From the NCBI RefSeq assembly GCF_019925205.1, contig NW_026869896.1, positions 2,356,001 through 2,420,000 of the forward strand: 64,000 nt of DNA. Direction: 5' to 3'. The DNA is from Metopolophium dirhodum. Taxonomy: Eukaryota; Arthropoda; Insecta; Hemiptera; Aphididae. The notes below the pieces were generated by a model, which did not search any database, was not told where the DNA came from, and saw only the letters and a program-made list of their open reading frames with translations. Position numbers and translations under genes: made by a program. Position 1 is the first letter of the stretch. Each line of letters begins with the position of its first letter. Positions 1 through 12,174 of this stretch are shown here, piece after piece.

Positions 1-394
1 GTATTTGAGATTGTCTGAAGTCTTATTCGTCAACAGATTATGTTTTTTTTTAATTTGAAATGATGTACACCAACAATGGAAATGTTAATATCAAAGTATT
101 TATTGAGTTCTAAATTCTAGTTTTGCGTACAACTAATCTATCTATAGGTGACTAATGTATTTGCAATTAACTAAAGTCTCATTCATCAACTTATTATGTT
201 TTTTATAAATTTGAAATTATGTAACCCAAGACTAAAAAATGTTCATATAAGCGTTAATATTGAGTTCTAAATTCTAGTTTTCTGAACATCTAGTTAATTT
301 ATAGTAGATAAATGTATTTGCAATTGTCTGAAGTCTTATTCAACAAAGATTTAAGGTTTTTTTAATTTGAAATGATTTTCCCTAATAATGAAAA

Positions 395-410
395 ATGTTA
401 ATATTAACAT
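395..410. repeat. 16-bp perfect palindrome ATGTTAATATTAACAT
   Basis: A perfect inverted repeat with no spacer in the CAACAAAGATTTAAGG monomer class; it recurs wherever that class occurs (for example about 2695, 5149 and 49257). It is centred on the TTAATATTAA core. A CpG version, ACGTTAATATTAACGT, is found in another class. Confidence 0.9.
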
Positions 411-1727
411 AATAATTGAGTTCTAAATTCTAGTTTTCTGAACATCTAGTTAATTTATAGTGGATAAATGTATTTGCAATTGTCTGAAATCTTATTCATC
501 AACATTTTATGTTTTTTTATAAATTTGAAATGATGTAACCCAAGACTAAAAAATGTTCATATAAGCCTTAATATTGAGTTCTAAATTCTAGTTTTCTGAT
601 CATGTAGTTTATGTATAGTGGATAAATGTATTTGCGATTGTCTGAAGTCTTATTCGTCAACAAATTAGGTTTTTTATAAATTTGAAATGATGTCCCCCAA
701 CAATGAAAATGTTAATATCTCTGTAATTATTGACTTCTAAATTCTAGTTTTCTGATGATCTAGTTAATTTATAGTGGATAAATGTATTTGCAATTGTCTG
801 AAGTCTTATTCAACAAACAACTTATGTGTTTTTTTTATTTGAAATGATTTACTCCATCAATGAAAAATATTAATATAAGCGTAATTATTGAGTTTTAAAT
901 TCTAGTCTGCAGATCATCTAGTTAATGTATAGTGGATAAATGTATTTGCAATTGTCTGAAGTCTTATTCATCAACATATTATGTTTTTTTTTTAATTTGA
1001 AATGATGTACCCCAACATTGAATAATGTTAATATGAACGTAATTATTGATTTTTAATTTCTAGTTTTGGGTTCAACTAATCTATCTATAGGTGACTAATG
1101 TATCTACAATTGTCTGAAGTCTTATTCGTCAAGATATTATGTTTTTTTTTAATTTGAAATGATGTACACCAACAATGGAAATGTTAATATCTCCGTAATT
1201 ATTGACTTCTAAATTCTATTTTTCTGATCATCTAGTTAATGTATAGTGGATAAATTTATTTTCAATTGTCTGAAGTCTTATTCATCAACATATTATGCTT
1301 TTTTTTAATTTGAAATGATGTACCCCAACAATGAATAACGTTAATTATAACGTAATTATTGATTTTTAAATTCTAGTTTTGGGTTCAACTAATCTACATA
1401 TAGGTGACTAATATATCTACAATTGTCTGAAGTCTTATTCGTCAACAAATTATGTTTTTTTTTAATTTGAAATGATGTACCCCAACAATGAAAAATATTA
1501 ATATAAGCGTAATTATTGAGTTTTAAATTCTAGTTTTGGGTTCAACTAATCTATATATAGGTGACTAATGTATCTACAATTGACTGAAGTCTTATTCGTC
1601 AACAAATTATGTTTTTTTTTTAATATGAAATGATGTACCCCAACAATGAAAAATATTAATATAAGCGTAATTATTGAGTTTTAAATTCTAGTTATGGGTT
1701 CAACTAATCTATCTATAGCTGACTAAT

Positions 1728-1854
1728 GTATTTGCAGTTGACTAAAGTCTTATTCAACAACAATTTATGTATTATTATTATTTATTTATATATTAATTAT
1801 TGATTTTTAAATTCTAGTTTTAGGTTTCAACTAATCTATCCATAGGTGACTAAT
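1728..1854 (+). repeat. S monomer class, type example (127 bp, TATTATTATTATT)
   Basis: The T-tract, AATTTGAAATGATGTA and following block are replaced by a TATTATTATTATTTATTTAT stretch, then ATATTAATTATTG. The class marks the end of each HOR A copy (1728, 4184 and 6486). It appears again only in pairs at 36960, 43262, 60333, 61684 and 63035. Its absence from about 6.6 to 37.0 kb divides the array into compartments. Confidence 0.9.
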
Positions 1855-4310
1855 GTATTTGAGATTGTCTGAAGTCTTATTCGTCAACAAATTATGTTTT
1901 TTTTTAATTTGAAATGATGTACACCAACAATGGAAATGTTAATATCAAAGTATTTATTGAGTTCTAAATTCTAGTTTTGCGTACAACTAATCTATCTATA
2001 GGTGACTAATGTATTTGCAATTAACTAAAGTCTCATTCATCAACTTATTATGTTTTTTATAAATTTGAAATTATGTAACCCAGGACTAAAAAATGTTCAT
2101 ATAAGCGTTAATATTGAGTTCTAAATTCTAGTTTTCTGAACATCTAGTTAATTTATAGTAGATAAATGTATTTGCAATTGTCTGAAGTCTTAATCGTCGA
2201 TAAATAATATTTTTTTTTAATTTGAAATGATGTACCCCAACAATGAATAATGTTAATATTTACGTAATAATTGAGTTCTAAATTCTAGTTTTTCTGATCA
2301 TCTAGATAATGTATAGTGGATAAATGTGTTTGCAATTGTCTGATGTTTTTTTTAATTTGAAATGATGTACACCAAAAATGGAAATGTTAATATCAAAGTA
2401 TTTATTGACTTCTAAATTCTAGTTTTGCGTACAACTAGATATCTATAGTTGAAAATGTATTTGCAATTGACTAAATTCTCATTCATCAACTTATTATGTT
2501 TTTTATAAATTTAAAATTATGTAACCCAAAACTAAAAAATGTTCATATAAGCGTTAATATTGAGTTCTAAATTCTAGTTTTCTGATCATGTTGTTTATGT
2601 ATAATGGATAAATGTATTTGCAATTATCTGAAGTCTTATTCAACAAAGATTTAAGGTTTTTTTAATTTGAAATGATTTTCCCTAATAATGAAAAATGTTA
2701 ATATTAACATAATAATTGAGTTCTAAATTCTAGTTTTCTGAACATCTAGTTAATTTATAGTGGATAAATGTATTTGCAATTGTCTGAAATCTTATTCATC
2801 AACATTTTATGTTTTTTTATAAATTTGAAATGATGTAACCCAAGACTAAAAAATGTTCATATAAGCCTTAATATTGAGTTCTAAATTCTAGTTTTCTGAT
2901 CATGTAGTTTATGTATAGTGGATAAATGTATTTGCGATTGTCTGAAGTCTTATTCGTCAACAAATTAGGTTTTTTATAAATTTGAAATGATGTCCCCCAA
3001 CAATGAAAATGTTAATATCTCTGTAATTATTGACTTCTAAATTCTAGTTTTCTGATGATCTAGTTAATTTATAGTGGATAAATGTATTTGCAATTGTCTG
3101 AAGTCTTATTCAACAAACAACTTATGTGTTTTTTTTATTTGAAATGATTTACTCCATCAATGAAAAATATTAATATAAGCGTAATTATTGAGTTTTAAAT
3201 TCTAGTCTGCAGATCATCTAGTTAATGTATAGTGGATAAATGTATTTGCAATTGTCTGAAGTCTTATTCATCAACATATTATGTTTTTTTTTTAATTTGA
3301 AATGATGTACCCCAACATTGAATAATGTTAATATGAACGTAATTATTGATTTTTAATTTCTAGTTTTGGGTTCAACTAATCTATCTGTAGGTGACTAATG
3401 TATCTACAATTGTCTGAAGTCTTATTCGTCAACAAATTATGTTTTTTTTTAATTTGAAATGATGTACCTCAACAATGAAAAATATAATTATAAGGGAAAT
3501 TATTGAGTTTTAAATTCTAGTTCGCACATCATCTAGTTAATGTATAGTGGATAAATGTATTTGCAATTGTCTGAAGTCTTATTCGTCAAGATATTATGTT
3601 TTTTTTTAATTTGAAATGATGTACACCAACAATGGAAATGTTAATATCTCCGTAATTATTGACTTCTAAATTCTATTTTTCTGATCATCTAGTTAATGTA
3701 TAGTGGATAAATGTATTTTCAATTGTCTGAAGTCTTATTCATCAACATATTATGCTTTTTTTTAATTTGAAATGATGTACCCCAACAATGAATAACGTTA
3801 ATATTAACGTAATTATTGATTTTTAAATTCTAGTTTTGTGTTCAACTAATCTATATATAGGTGACTAATGTATCTACAATTGTCTGAAGTCTTATTCGTC
3901 AACAAATTATGTTTTTTTTTAATTTGAAATGATGTACCCCAACAATGAAAAATATTAATATAAGCGTAATTATTGAGTTTTAAATTCTAGTTTTGGGTTC
4001 AACTAATCTATATATAGGTGACTAATGTATCTACAATTGTCTGAAGTCTTATTCGTCAACAAATTATGTTTTTTTTTAATTTGAAATGATGTACCCCAAC
4101 AATGAATAATATTAATATATGCGTAATTATTGAGTTTTAAATTCTAGTTATGGGTTCAACTAATCTATCTATAGCTGACTAATGTATTTGCAGTTGACTA
4201 AAGTCTTATTCAACAACAATTTATGTATTATTATTATTTATTTATATATTAATTATTGATTATTAAATTCTAGTTTTAGGTTTCAACTAATCTATCCATA
4301 GGTGACTAAT
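1855..4310 (+). repeat. HOR A, copy 2 (2456 bp, 16 monomers)
   Basis: The fullest copy of the left-hand HOR. Monomer starts are at 1855, 2011, 2168, 2326, 2457, 2614, 2770, 2928, 3084, 3242, 3400, 3557, 3713, 3870, 4027 and 4184; most are 156-158 bp. Two are shortened: 2326 (131 bp, GTCTGATG class) and 4184 (127 bp, TATTATTATTATT class). The monomer at 3084 carries CTGCAG, a PstI site absent from most other classes. Copy 3 follows with the same order apart from one missing monomer. A small oddity is GAAAATGTAT at 2451, where sister copies read GACTAATGTAT. Confidence 0.92.
2326..2456 (+). repeat. D monomer class, type example (131 bp, internal ~25-bp deletion)
   Basis: GTCTGA is joined straight to TGTTTTTTTTAATTTG, so the AGTCTTATTC..TCAAC..TTA segment is missing. 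Both sides of the lost segment end or begin in TGA/ATG-like strings, so slippage or end-joining with short homology is plausible. I located 33 D monomers, starting at 2326, 4782, 7084, 9093, 10472, 13431, 17644, 21858, 22305, 25253, 25700, 27077, 29097, 30317, 33118, 33565, 34784, 38941, 39543, 40931, 43830, 46320, 46767, 47681, 48128, 48886, 50117, 51348, 52581, 54754, 55985, 57216 and 63601. All but two start GTGTTTG; they are the best phase marker of the HORs. Confidence 0.9.
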
Positions 4311-6612
4311 GTATTTGAGATTGTCTGAAGTCTTATTCGTCAACAAATTATGTTTTTTTTTAATTTGAAATGATGTACACCAACAATGGAAATGTTAATA
4401 TCAAAGTATTTATTGAGTTCTAAATTCTAGTTTTGCGTACAACTAATCTTTCTATAGGTGACTAATGTATTTGCAATTAACTAAAGTCTCATTCATCAAC
4501 TTATTATGTTTTTTATAAATTTGAAATTATGTAACCCAAGACTAAAAAATGTTCATATAAGCGTTAATATTGAGTTCTAAATTCTAGTTTTCTGAACATC
4601 TAGTTAATTTATAGTAGATAAATGTATTTGCAATTGTCTGAAGTCTTAATCGTCGATAAATAATATTTTTTTTTAATTTGAAATGATGTACCCCAACAAT
4701 GAATAATGTTAATATTTACGTAATAATTGAGTTCTAAATTCTAGTTTTTCTGATCATCTAGATAATGTATAGTGGATAAATGTGTTTGCAATTGTCTGAT
4801 GTTTTTTTTTAATTTGAAATTATGTACACCAAAAATGGAAATGTTAATATCAAAGTATTTATTGACTTCTAAATTCTAGTTTTGCGTACAACTAGATATC
4901 TATAGTTGACTAATGTATTTGCAATTGACTAAAGTCTCATTCATCAACTTATTATGTTTTTTATAAATTTAAAATTATGTAACCCAAAACTAAAAAATGT
5001 TCATATAAGCGTTAATATTGAGTTCTAAATTCTAGTTTTCTGATCATGTTGTTTATGTATAATGGATAAATGTATTTGCAATTATCTGAAGTCTTATTCA
5101 ACAAAGATTTAAGGTTTTTTTAATTTGAAATGATTTTCCCTAATAATGAAAAATGTTAATATTAACATAATAATTGAGTTCTAAATTCTAGTTTTCTGAA
5201 CATCTAGTTAATTTATAGTGGATAAATGTATTTGCAATTGTCTGAAATCTTATTCATCAACATTTTATGTTTTTTTATAAATTTGAAATGATGTAACCCA
5301 AGACTAAAAAATGTTCATATAAGCCTTAATATTGAGTTCTAAATTCTAGTTTTCTGATCATGTAGTTTATGTATAGTGGATAAATGTATTTGCGATTGTC
5401 TGAAGTCTTATTCGTCAACAAATTAGGTTTTTTATAAATTTGAAATGATGTACCCCAACAATGAAAATGTTAATATCTCCGTAATTATTGACTTCTAAAT
5501 TCTAGTTTTCTGATCATCTAGTTAATGTATAGTGGATAAATGTATTTGCAATTGTCTGAAGTCTTATTCATCAACATATTATGTTTTTTTTTTAATTTGA
5601 AATGATGTACCGCAACATTGAATAATGTTAATATGAACGTAATTATTGATTTTTAATTTCTAGTTTTGGGTTCAACTAATCTATCTATAGGTGACTAATG
5701 TATCTACAATTGTCTGAAGTCTTATTCGTCAACAAATTATGTTTTTTTTTAATTTGAAATGATGTACCGCAACAATGAAAAATATTAATATAAGCGGAAT
5801 TATTGAGTTTTAAATTCTAGTTCGCACATCATCTAGTTAATGTATAGTGGATAAATGTATTTGCAATTGTCTGAAGTCTTATTCGTCAAGATATTATGTT
5901 TTTTTTTAATTTGAAATGATGTACACCAACAATGGAAATGTTAATATCAAAGTATTCATTGACTTCTAAATTCTATTTTTCTGATCATCTAGTTAATGTA
6001 TAGTGGATAAATGTATTTTCAATTGTCTGAAGTCTTATTCATCAACATATTATGCTTTTTTTTTAATTTGAAATGATGTACCCCAACAATGAATAACGTT
6101 AATATTAACGTAATTATTGATTTTTAAATTCTAGTTTTGGGTTCAACTAATCTACATATAGGTGACTAATATATCTACAATTGTCTGAAGTCTTATTCGT
6201 CAACAAATTATGTTTTTTTTTAATTTGAAATGATGTACCCCAACAATGAAAAATATTAATATAAGCGTAATTATTGAGTTTTAAATTCTAGTTTTGGGTT
6301 CAACTAATCTATATATAGGTGACTAATGTATCTACAATTGTCTGAAGTCTTATTCGTCAACAAATTATGTTTTTTTTTTAATTTGAAATGATGTACCCCA
6401 ACAATGAATAATATTAATATATGCGTAATTATTGAGTTTTAAATTCTAGTTATGGGTTCAACTAATCTATCTATAGCTGACTAATGTATTTGCAGTTGAC
6501 TAAAGTCTTATTCAACAACAATTTATGTATTATTATTATTTATTTATATATTAATTATTGATTATTAAATTCTAGTTTTAGGGTTCAACTAATCTATCCA
6601 TAGGTGACTAAT
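4311..6612 (+). repeat. HOR A, copy 3 (2302 bp, 15 monomers)
   Basis: Same monomer order as 1855-4310, ending in the same 127-bp short monomer (6486-6612). It is 154 bp shorter because the CAACAAACAAC/CTGCAG monomer, at 3084 in copy 2, is absent: at about 5520 the sequence goes directly from the TCTCCGTAATTATTG monomer to the CATCAACATATTATG monomer. The loss of exactly one monomer points to unequal exchange within the array. Confidence 0.92.
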
Positions 6613-7831
6613 GTATTTGAGATTGTCTGAAGTCTTATTCGTCAACAAATTATGTTTTTTTTTAATTTGAAATGATGTACACCAACAATGGAAATGTTAA
6701 TATCAAAGTATTTATTGAGTTCTAAATTCTAGTTTTGCGTACAACTAATCTATCTATAGGTGACTAATGTATTTGCAATTAACTAAAGTCTCATTCATCA
6801 ACTTATTATGTTTTTTATAAATTTGAAATTATGTAACCCAAGACTAAAAAATGTTCATATAAGCGTTAATATTGAGTTCTAAATTCTAGTTTTCTGAACA
6901 TCTAGTTAATTTATAGTAGATAAATGTATTTGCAATTGTCTGAAGTCTTAATCGTCGATAAATAATATATTTTTTTAATTTGAAATGATGTACCCCAACA
7001 ATGAATAATGTTAATATTTACGTAATAATTGAGTTCTAAATTCTAGTTTTTCTGATCATCTAGATAATGTATAGTGGATAAATGTGTTTGCAATTGTCTG
7101 ATGTTTTTTTTAATTTGAAATGATGTACACCAAAAATGGAAATGTTAATATCAAAGTATTTATTGACTTCTAACTTCTAGTTTTGCGTACAACTAGATAT
7201 CTATAGTTGACTAATGTATTTGCAATTGACTAAAGTCTCATTCATCAACTTATTATGTTTTTTATAAATTTAAAATTATGTAACCCAAAACTAAAAAATG
7301 TTCATATAAGCGTTAATATTGAGTTCTAAATTCTAGTTTAGTTTATGTATAATGGATAAATGTATTTGCAATTGTCTGAAGTCTTATTCAACAAAGATTT
7401 AAGGTTTTTTTAATTTGAAATGATTTTCCCTAATAATGAAAAATGTTAATATTAACATAATAATTGAGTTCTAAATTCTAGTTTTCTGAACATCTAGTTA
7501 ATTTATAGTGGATAAATGTATTTGCAATTGTCTGAAATCTTATTCATCAACATTTTATGTTTTTTTATAAATTTGAAATGATGTAACCCAAGACTAAAAA
7601 ATGTTCATATAAGCCTTAATATTGAGTTCTAAATTCTAGTTTTCTGATCATGTAGTTTATGTATAGTGGATAAATGTATTTGCGATTGTCTGAAGTCTTA
7701 TTCGTCAACAAATTAGGTTTTTTATAAATTTGAAATGATGTACCCCAACAATGAAAATGTTAATATCTCCGTAATTATTGACTTCTAAATTCTAGTTTTC
7801 TGATCATCTAGTTAATTTATAGTGGATAAAT

Positions 7832-9092
7832 GTATTTGCAATTGTCTGAAGTCTTATTCAACAAACAACTTATGTGTTTTTTTTATTTGAAATGATTTAC
7901 TCCATCAATGAAAAATATTAATATAAGCGTAATTATTGAGTTTTAAATTCTAGTCTGCAGATCATCTAGTTAATGTATAGTGGATAAATGTATTTGCAAT
8001 TGTCTGAAGTCTTATTCATCAACATATTATGTTTTTTTTTTTAATTTGAAATGATGTACCCCAACATTGAATAATGTTAATATGAACGTAATTATTGATT
8101 TTTAATTTCTAGTTTTGGGTTCAACTAATCTATCTATAGGTGACTAATGTATCTACAATTGTCTGAAGTCTTATTCGTCAACAAATTATGTTTTTTTTTA
8201 ATTTGAAATGATGTACCTCAACAATGAAAAATATAAATATAAGGGAAAATATTGAGTTTTAAATTCTAGTTCGCACATCATCTAGTTAATGTATAGTGGA
8301 TAAATGTATTTGCAATTGTCTGAAGTCTTATTCGTCAAGGTATTATGTTTTTTTTTTAATTTGAAATGATGTACACCAACAATGGAAATGTTAATATCTC
8401 CGTAATTATTGACTTCTAAATTCTAGTTTTCTGATCATCTAGTTAATTTATAGTGGATAAATGTATTTGCAATTGTCTGAAGTCTTATTCAACAACAACT
8501 TATGTGTTTTTTTTATTTGAAATGATTTACTCCATCAATGAAAAATATTAATATAAGCGTAATTATTGAGTTTTAAATTCTAGTCTGCAGATCATCTAGT
8601 TAATGTATAGTGGATAAATGTATTTGCAATTGTCTGAAGTCTTATTCATCAACATATTATGTTTTTTTTTTAATTTGAAATGATGTACCCCAACATTGAA
8701 TAATGTTAATATGAACGTAATTATTGATTTTTAATTTCTAGTTTTGGGTTCAACTAATCTATCTATAGGTGACTAATGTATCTACAATTGTCTGAAGTCT
8801 TATTCGACAACAAATTATGTTTTTTTTTAATTTGAAATGATGTACCGCAACAATGAAAAATATTAATATAAGCGGAATTATTGAGTTTTAAATTCTAGTT
8901 CGCACATCATCTAGTTAATGTATAGTGGATAAATGTATTTGCAATTGTCTGAAGTCTTATTCGTCAAGATATTATGTTTTTTTTTAATTTGAAATGATGT
9001 ACACCAACAATGAATAATGTTAATATTTACGTAATAATTGAGTTCTAAATTCTAGTTTTTCTGATCATCTAGATAATGTATAGTGGATAAAT
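7832..9092 (+). repeat. Tandem duplication of a 4-monomer block (631 + 630 bp)
   Basis: Monomer starts 7832, 7990, 8149 and 8306 are repeated as 8463, 8620, 8778 and 8935. The first monomer of each half has the CTGCAG site (7955 and 8585). The halves are not identical: the first reads CAACAAACAACTT and CCTCAACAATG, the second CAACAACAACTT and CCGCAACAATG. They are therefore either diverged or drawn from two different HOR variants; both variants are common elsewhere in the array. Confidence 0.85.
8935..9092 (+). repeat. Chimeric monomer joining two monomer classes
   Basis: The left half, up to GTACACCAACAATG, belongs to the CAAGATATTATG class, which elsewhere continues GGAAATGTTAATATC. Here it continues AATAATGTTAATATTTACG and CTGATCATCTAGATAATG, the class seen at about 2168-2325 and 6926-7083. 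The switch lies at about 9001-9015, within sequence common to both classes. It marks the exchange that starts a second pass through the HOR at an offset of about 2010 bp (compare 7333 and 9343). Confidence 0.85.
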
Positions 9093-10471
9093 GTGTTTGC
9101 AATTGTCTGATGTTTTTTTTTAATTTGAAATGATGTACACCAAAAATGGAAATGTTAATATCAAAGTATTTATTGACTTCTAACTTCTAGTTTTGCGTAC
9201 AACTAGATATCTATAGTTGACTAATGTATTTGCAATTGACTAAAGTCTCATTCATCAACTTATTATGTTTTTTATAAATTTAAAATTATGTAACCCAAAA
9301 CTAAAAAATGTTCATATAAGCGTTAATATTGAGTTCTAAATTCTAGTTTAGTTTATGTATAATGGATAAATGTATTTGCAATTGTCTGAAGTCTTATTCA
9401 ACAAAGATTTAAGGTTTTTTTAATTTGAAATGATTTTCCCTAATAATGAAAAATGTTAATATTAACATAATAATTGAGTTCTAAATTCTAGTTTTCTGAA
9501 CATCTAGTTAATTTATAGTGGATAAATGTATTTGCAATTGTCTGAAATCTTATTCATCAACATTTTATGTTTTTTTTATAAATTTGAAATGATGTAACCC
9601 GAGACTAAAAAATGTTCATATAAGCCTTAATATTGAGTTCTAAATTCTAGTTTTCTGATCATGTAGTTTATGTATAGTGGATAAATGTATTTGCGATTGT
9701 CTGAAGTCTTATTCGTCAACAAATTAGGTTTTTTATAAATTTGAAATGATGTACCCCAACAATGAAAATGTTAATATCTCCGTAATTATTGACTTCTAAA
9801 TTCTAGTTTTCTGATCATCTAGTTAATTTATAGTGGATAAATGTATTTGCAATTGTCTGAAGTCTTATTCAACAAACAACTTATGTGTTTTTTTTATTTG
9901 AAATGATTTACTCCATCAATGAAAAATATTAATATAAGCGTAATTATTGAGTTTTAAATTCTAGTCTGCAGATCATCTAGTTAATGTATAGTGGATAAAT
10001 ATATTTGCAATTGTCTGAAGTCTTATTCATCAACATATTATGTTTTTTTTTTAATTTGAAATGATGTACCCCAACATTGAATAATGTTAATATGAACGTA
10101 ATTATTGATTTTTAATTTCTAGTTTTGGGTTCAACTAATCTATCTATAGGTGACTAATGTATCTACAATTGTCTGAAGTCTTATTCGTCAACAAATTATG
10201 TTTTTTTTTAATTTGAAATGATGTACCTCAACAATGAAAAATATAAATATAAGGGAAATTATTGAGTTTTAAATTCTAGTTCGCACATCATCTAGTTAAT
10301 GTATAGTGGATAAATGTATTTGCAATTGTCTGAAGTCTTATTCGTCAAGATATTATGTTTTTTTTTAATTTGAAATGATGTACACCAACAATGGAAATGT
10401 TAATATCAAAGTATTCATTGACTTCTAAATTCTATTTTTCTGATCATCTAGTTAATGTATAGTGGATAAAT
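9093..10471 (+). repeat. 9-monomer HOR unit (1379 bp), derivative of HOR A
   Basis: Runs from the D monomer at 9093 to the next D monomer at 10472. It parallels 7084-8390 at an offset of about 2010 bp, including the CTAGTTTAGTTTATG short variant at 9343. Its last monomer ends CTATTTTTCTGATCATC and passes straight into GTGTTTGCAATTGTCTGATG. That juxtaposition is absent from HOR A, where other monomers intervene, but is the rule in the 1231-bp and 1388-bp HORs further right. This appears to be the earliest position in the window of the compact unit from which those HORs could derive. Confidence 0.8.
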
Positions 10472-12174
10472 GTGTTTGCAATTGTCTGATGTTTTTTTTA
10501 ATTTGAAATGATGTACACCAAAAATGGAAATGTTAATATCAAAGTATTTATTGACTTCTAAATTCTAGTTTTGCGTACAACTAGATATCTATAGTTGACT
10601 AATGTATTTGCAATTGACTAAAGTCTCATTCATCAACTTATTATGTTTTTTATAAATTTAAAATTATGTAACCCAAAACTAAAAAATGTTCATATAAGCG
10701 TTAATATTGAGTTCTAAATTCTAGTTTTCTGATCATGTTGTTTATGTATAATGGATAAATGTATTTGCAATTATCTGAAGTCTTATTCAACAGAGATTTA
10801 AGGTTTTTTTAATTTGAAATGATTTTCCCTAATAATGAAAAATGTTAATATTAACATAATAATTGAGTTCTAAATTCTAGTTTTCTGAACATCTAGTTAA
10901 TTTATAGTGGATAAATGTATTTGCAATTGTCTGAAATCTTATTCATCAACATTTTATGTTTTTTTATAAATTTGAAATGATGTAACCCAAGACTAAAAAA
11001 TGTTCATATAAGCCTTAATATTGAGTTCTAAATTCTAGTTTTCTGAACATCTAGTTAATTTATAGTAGATAAAAGTATTTGCGATTGTCTGAAGTCTTAT
11101 TCGTCAACAAATTAGGTTTTTTATAAATTTGAAATGATGTACCCCAACAATGAAAATGTTAATATCTCCGTAATTATTGACTTCTAAATTCTAGTTTTCT
11201 GATCATCTAGTTAATTTATAGTGGATAAATGTATTTGCAATTGTCTGAAGTCTTATTCAACAACAACTTATGTGTTTTTTTTATTTGAAATGATTTACTC
11301 CATCAATGAAAAATATTAATATAAGCGTAATTATTGAGTTTTAAATTCTAGTCTGCAGATCATCTAGTTAATGTATAGTGGATAAATGTATTTGCAATTG
11401 TCTGAAGTCTTATTCATCAACATATTATGTTTTTTTTTTTAATTTGAAATGATGTACCCCAACATTGAATAATGTTAATATGAACGTAATTATTGATTTT
11501 TAATTTCTAGTTTTGGGTTCAACTAATCTATCTATAGGTGACTAATGTATCTACAATTGTCTGAAGTCTTATTCGTCAACAAATTATGTTTTTTTTTAAT
11601 TTGAAATGATGTACCGCAACAATGAAAAATATTAATATAAGCGGAATTATTGAGTTTTAAATTCTAGTTCACACATCATCTAGTTAATGTATAGTGGATA
11701 AATGTATTTGCAATTGTCTGAAATCTTATTCATCAACATATTATGTTTTTTTTTTAATTTGAAATGATGTACCCCAACAATGAATAACGTTAATATTAAC
11801 GTAATAATTAAGTTCTAAATTCTAGTTTTGGGTTCAACTAATCTATCTATAGGTGACTAATGTATTTGCAATTGTCTGAAGTCTTATTCATCAACTTAAT
11901 ATGTTTTTTATAAATTTGAAATTATGTAACCCAAGACTAAAAAATGTTCATATAAGCGTTAATATTGAGTTCTAAAACTAGTTTTCTGATCATGTAGTTT
12001 ATGTATAGTGGATAAATGTATTTTCAATTGTCTGAAGTCTTATTCAACAACAACTTATGTGTTTTTTTTATTTGAAATGATTTACCCCATCAATGAAAAA
12101 TGTTAATACTAACGTAATTATTGAGTTCTAAATTCTAGTTTTCTGAACATCTAGTTAATTTATAGTGGATAAAT
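10472..12174 (+). repeat. Transitional block (about 11 monomers) introducing new monomer classes
   Basis: The first four monomers match 13431-14033 (offset 2959). From about 11.04 kb the match is to 15.73-16.86 kb at an offset near 4685; the shared marker AGATAAAAGTATTTGCG is at 11.07, 15.75 and 19.50 kb. From 11704 monomers appear that were not seen further left: AATAACGTTAATATTAACG (with a 16-bp palindrome), CATCAACTTAATATG, and AATACTAACGTAATT. Private changes include CAACAGAGATTT at about 10790, TTCACACATC at about 11668, and a 2-bp loss (TCTAAAACTAG) near 11975. Confidence 0.8.
11787..11802. repeat. 16-bp perfect palindrome ACGTTAATATTAACGT
   Basis: First example in the AATAACG/TAATAATTAAG monomer class and repeated in every intact member (for example near 12417, 14276, 16475, 20210 and 58850). 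The two palindromes differ only at the outer C/T and G/A positions, as expected if a CpG in one decayed symmetrically to TpG/CpA in the other, or the reverse. Confidence 0.92.

Larger units (their letters stand above)
1..1854 (+). repeat. HOR A, copy 1 (12 monomers, shortened)
   Basis: Begins with a GTATTTGAGATTG monomer and ends with the 127-bp short monomer at 1728-1854; the same start recurs at 1855. The first ~330 bp match 1855-2185 at an offset of 1854. From the CAACAAAGATTTAAGG monomer (341) the match is to 2641, an offset of 2300. This copy therefore lacks about three monomers (~446 bp) present in the next one, including the 131-bp D monomer. It also lacks the monomer corresponding to about 3400-3556. 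The window edge coincides with a monomer start, so this copy may or may not be complete on its left side. Confidence 0.9.
6613..9092 (+). repeat. HOR A, copy 4, rearranged (4-mer duplicated, 3' part lost)
   Basis: Starts like copies 1-3 (GTATTTGAGATTG) and follows copy 2 through the D monomer at 7084 and the CTGCAG monomer at 7832. One monomer reads CTAGTTTAGTTTATG at about 7333, with ~11 bp missing relative to CTAGTTTTCTGATCATGTTG; this variant recurs at 9343, 22.55, 25.95, 29.35 and 33.82 kb. From 8463 a four-monomer block is repeated instead of continuing to the short terminal monomer. The copy ends in a chimeric monomer (8935-9092), so the distinctive HOR A ending, including the TATTATTATTATT monomer, is missing. 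Confidence 0.85.

Noticed and set aside
752..758. Hammerhead ribozyme core CTGATGA (also near 3053)
   Set aside because: Only a variant of CTGATCATC in two monomers; no GAAA and stems in the required arrangement follow. Not a ribozyme.
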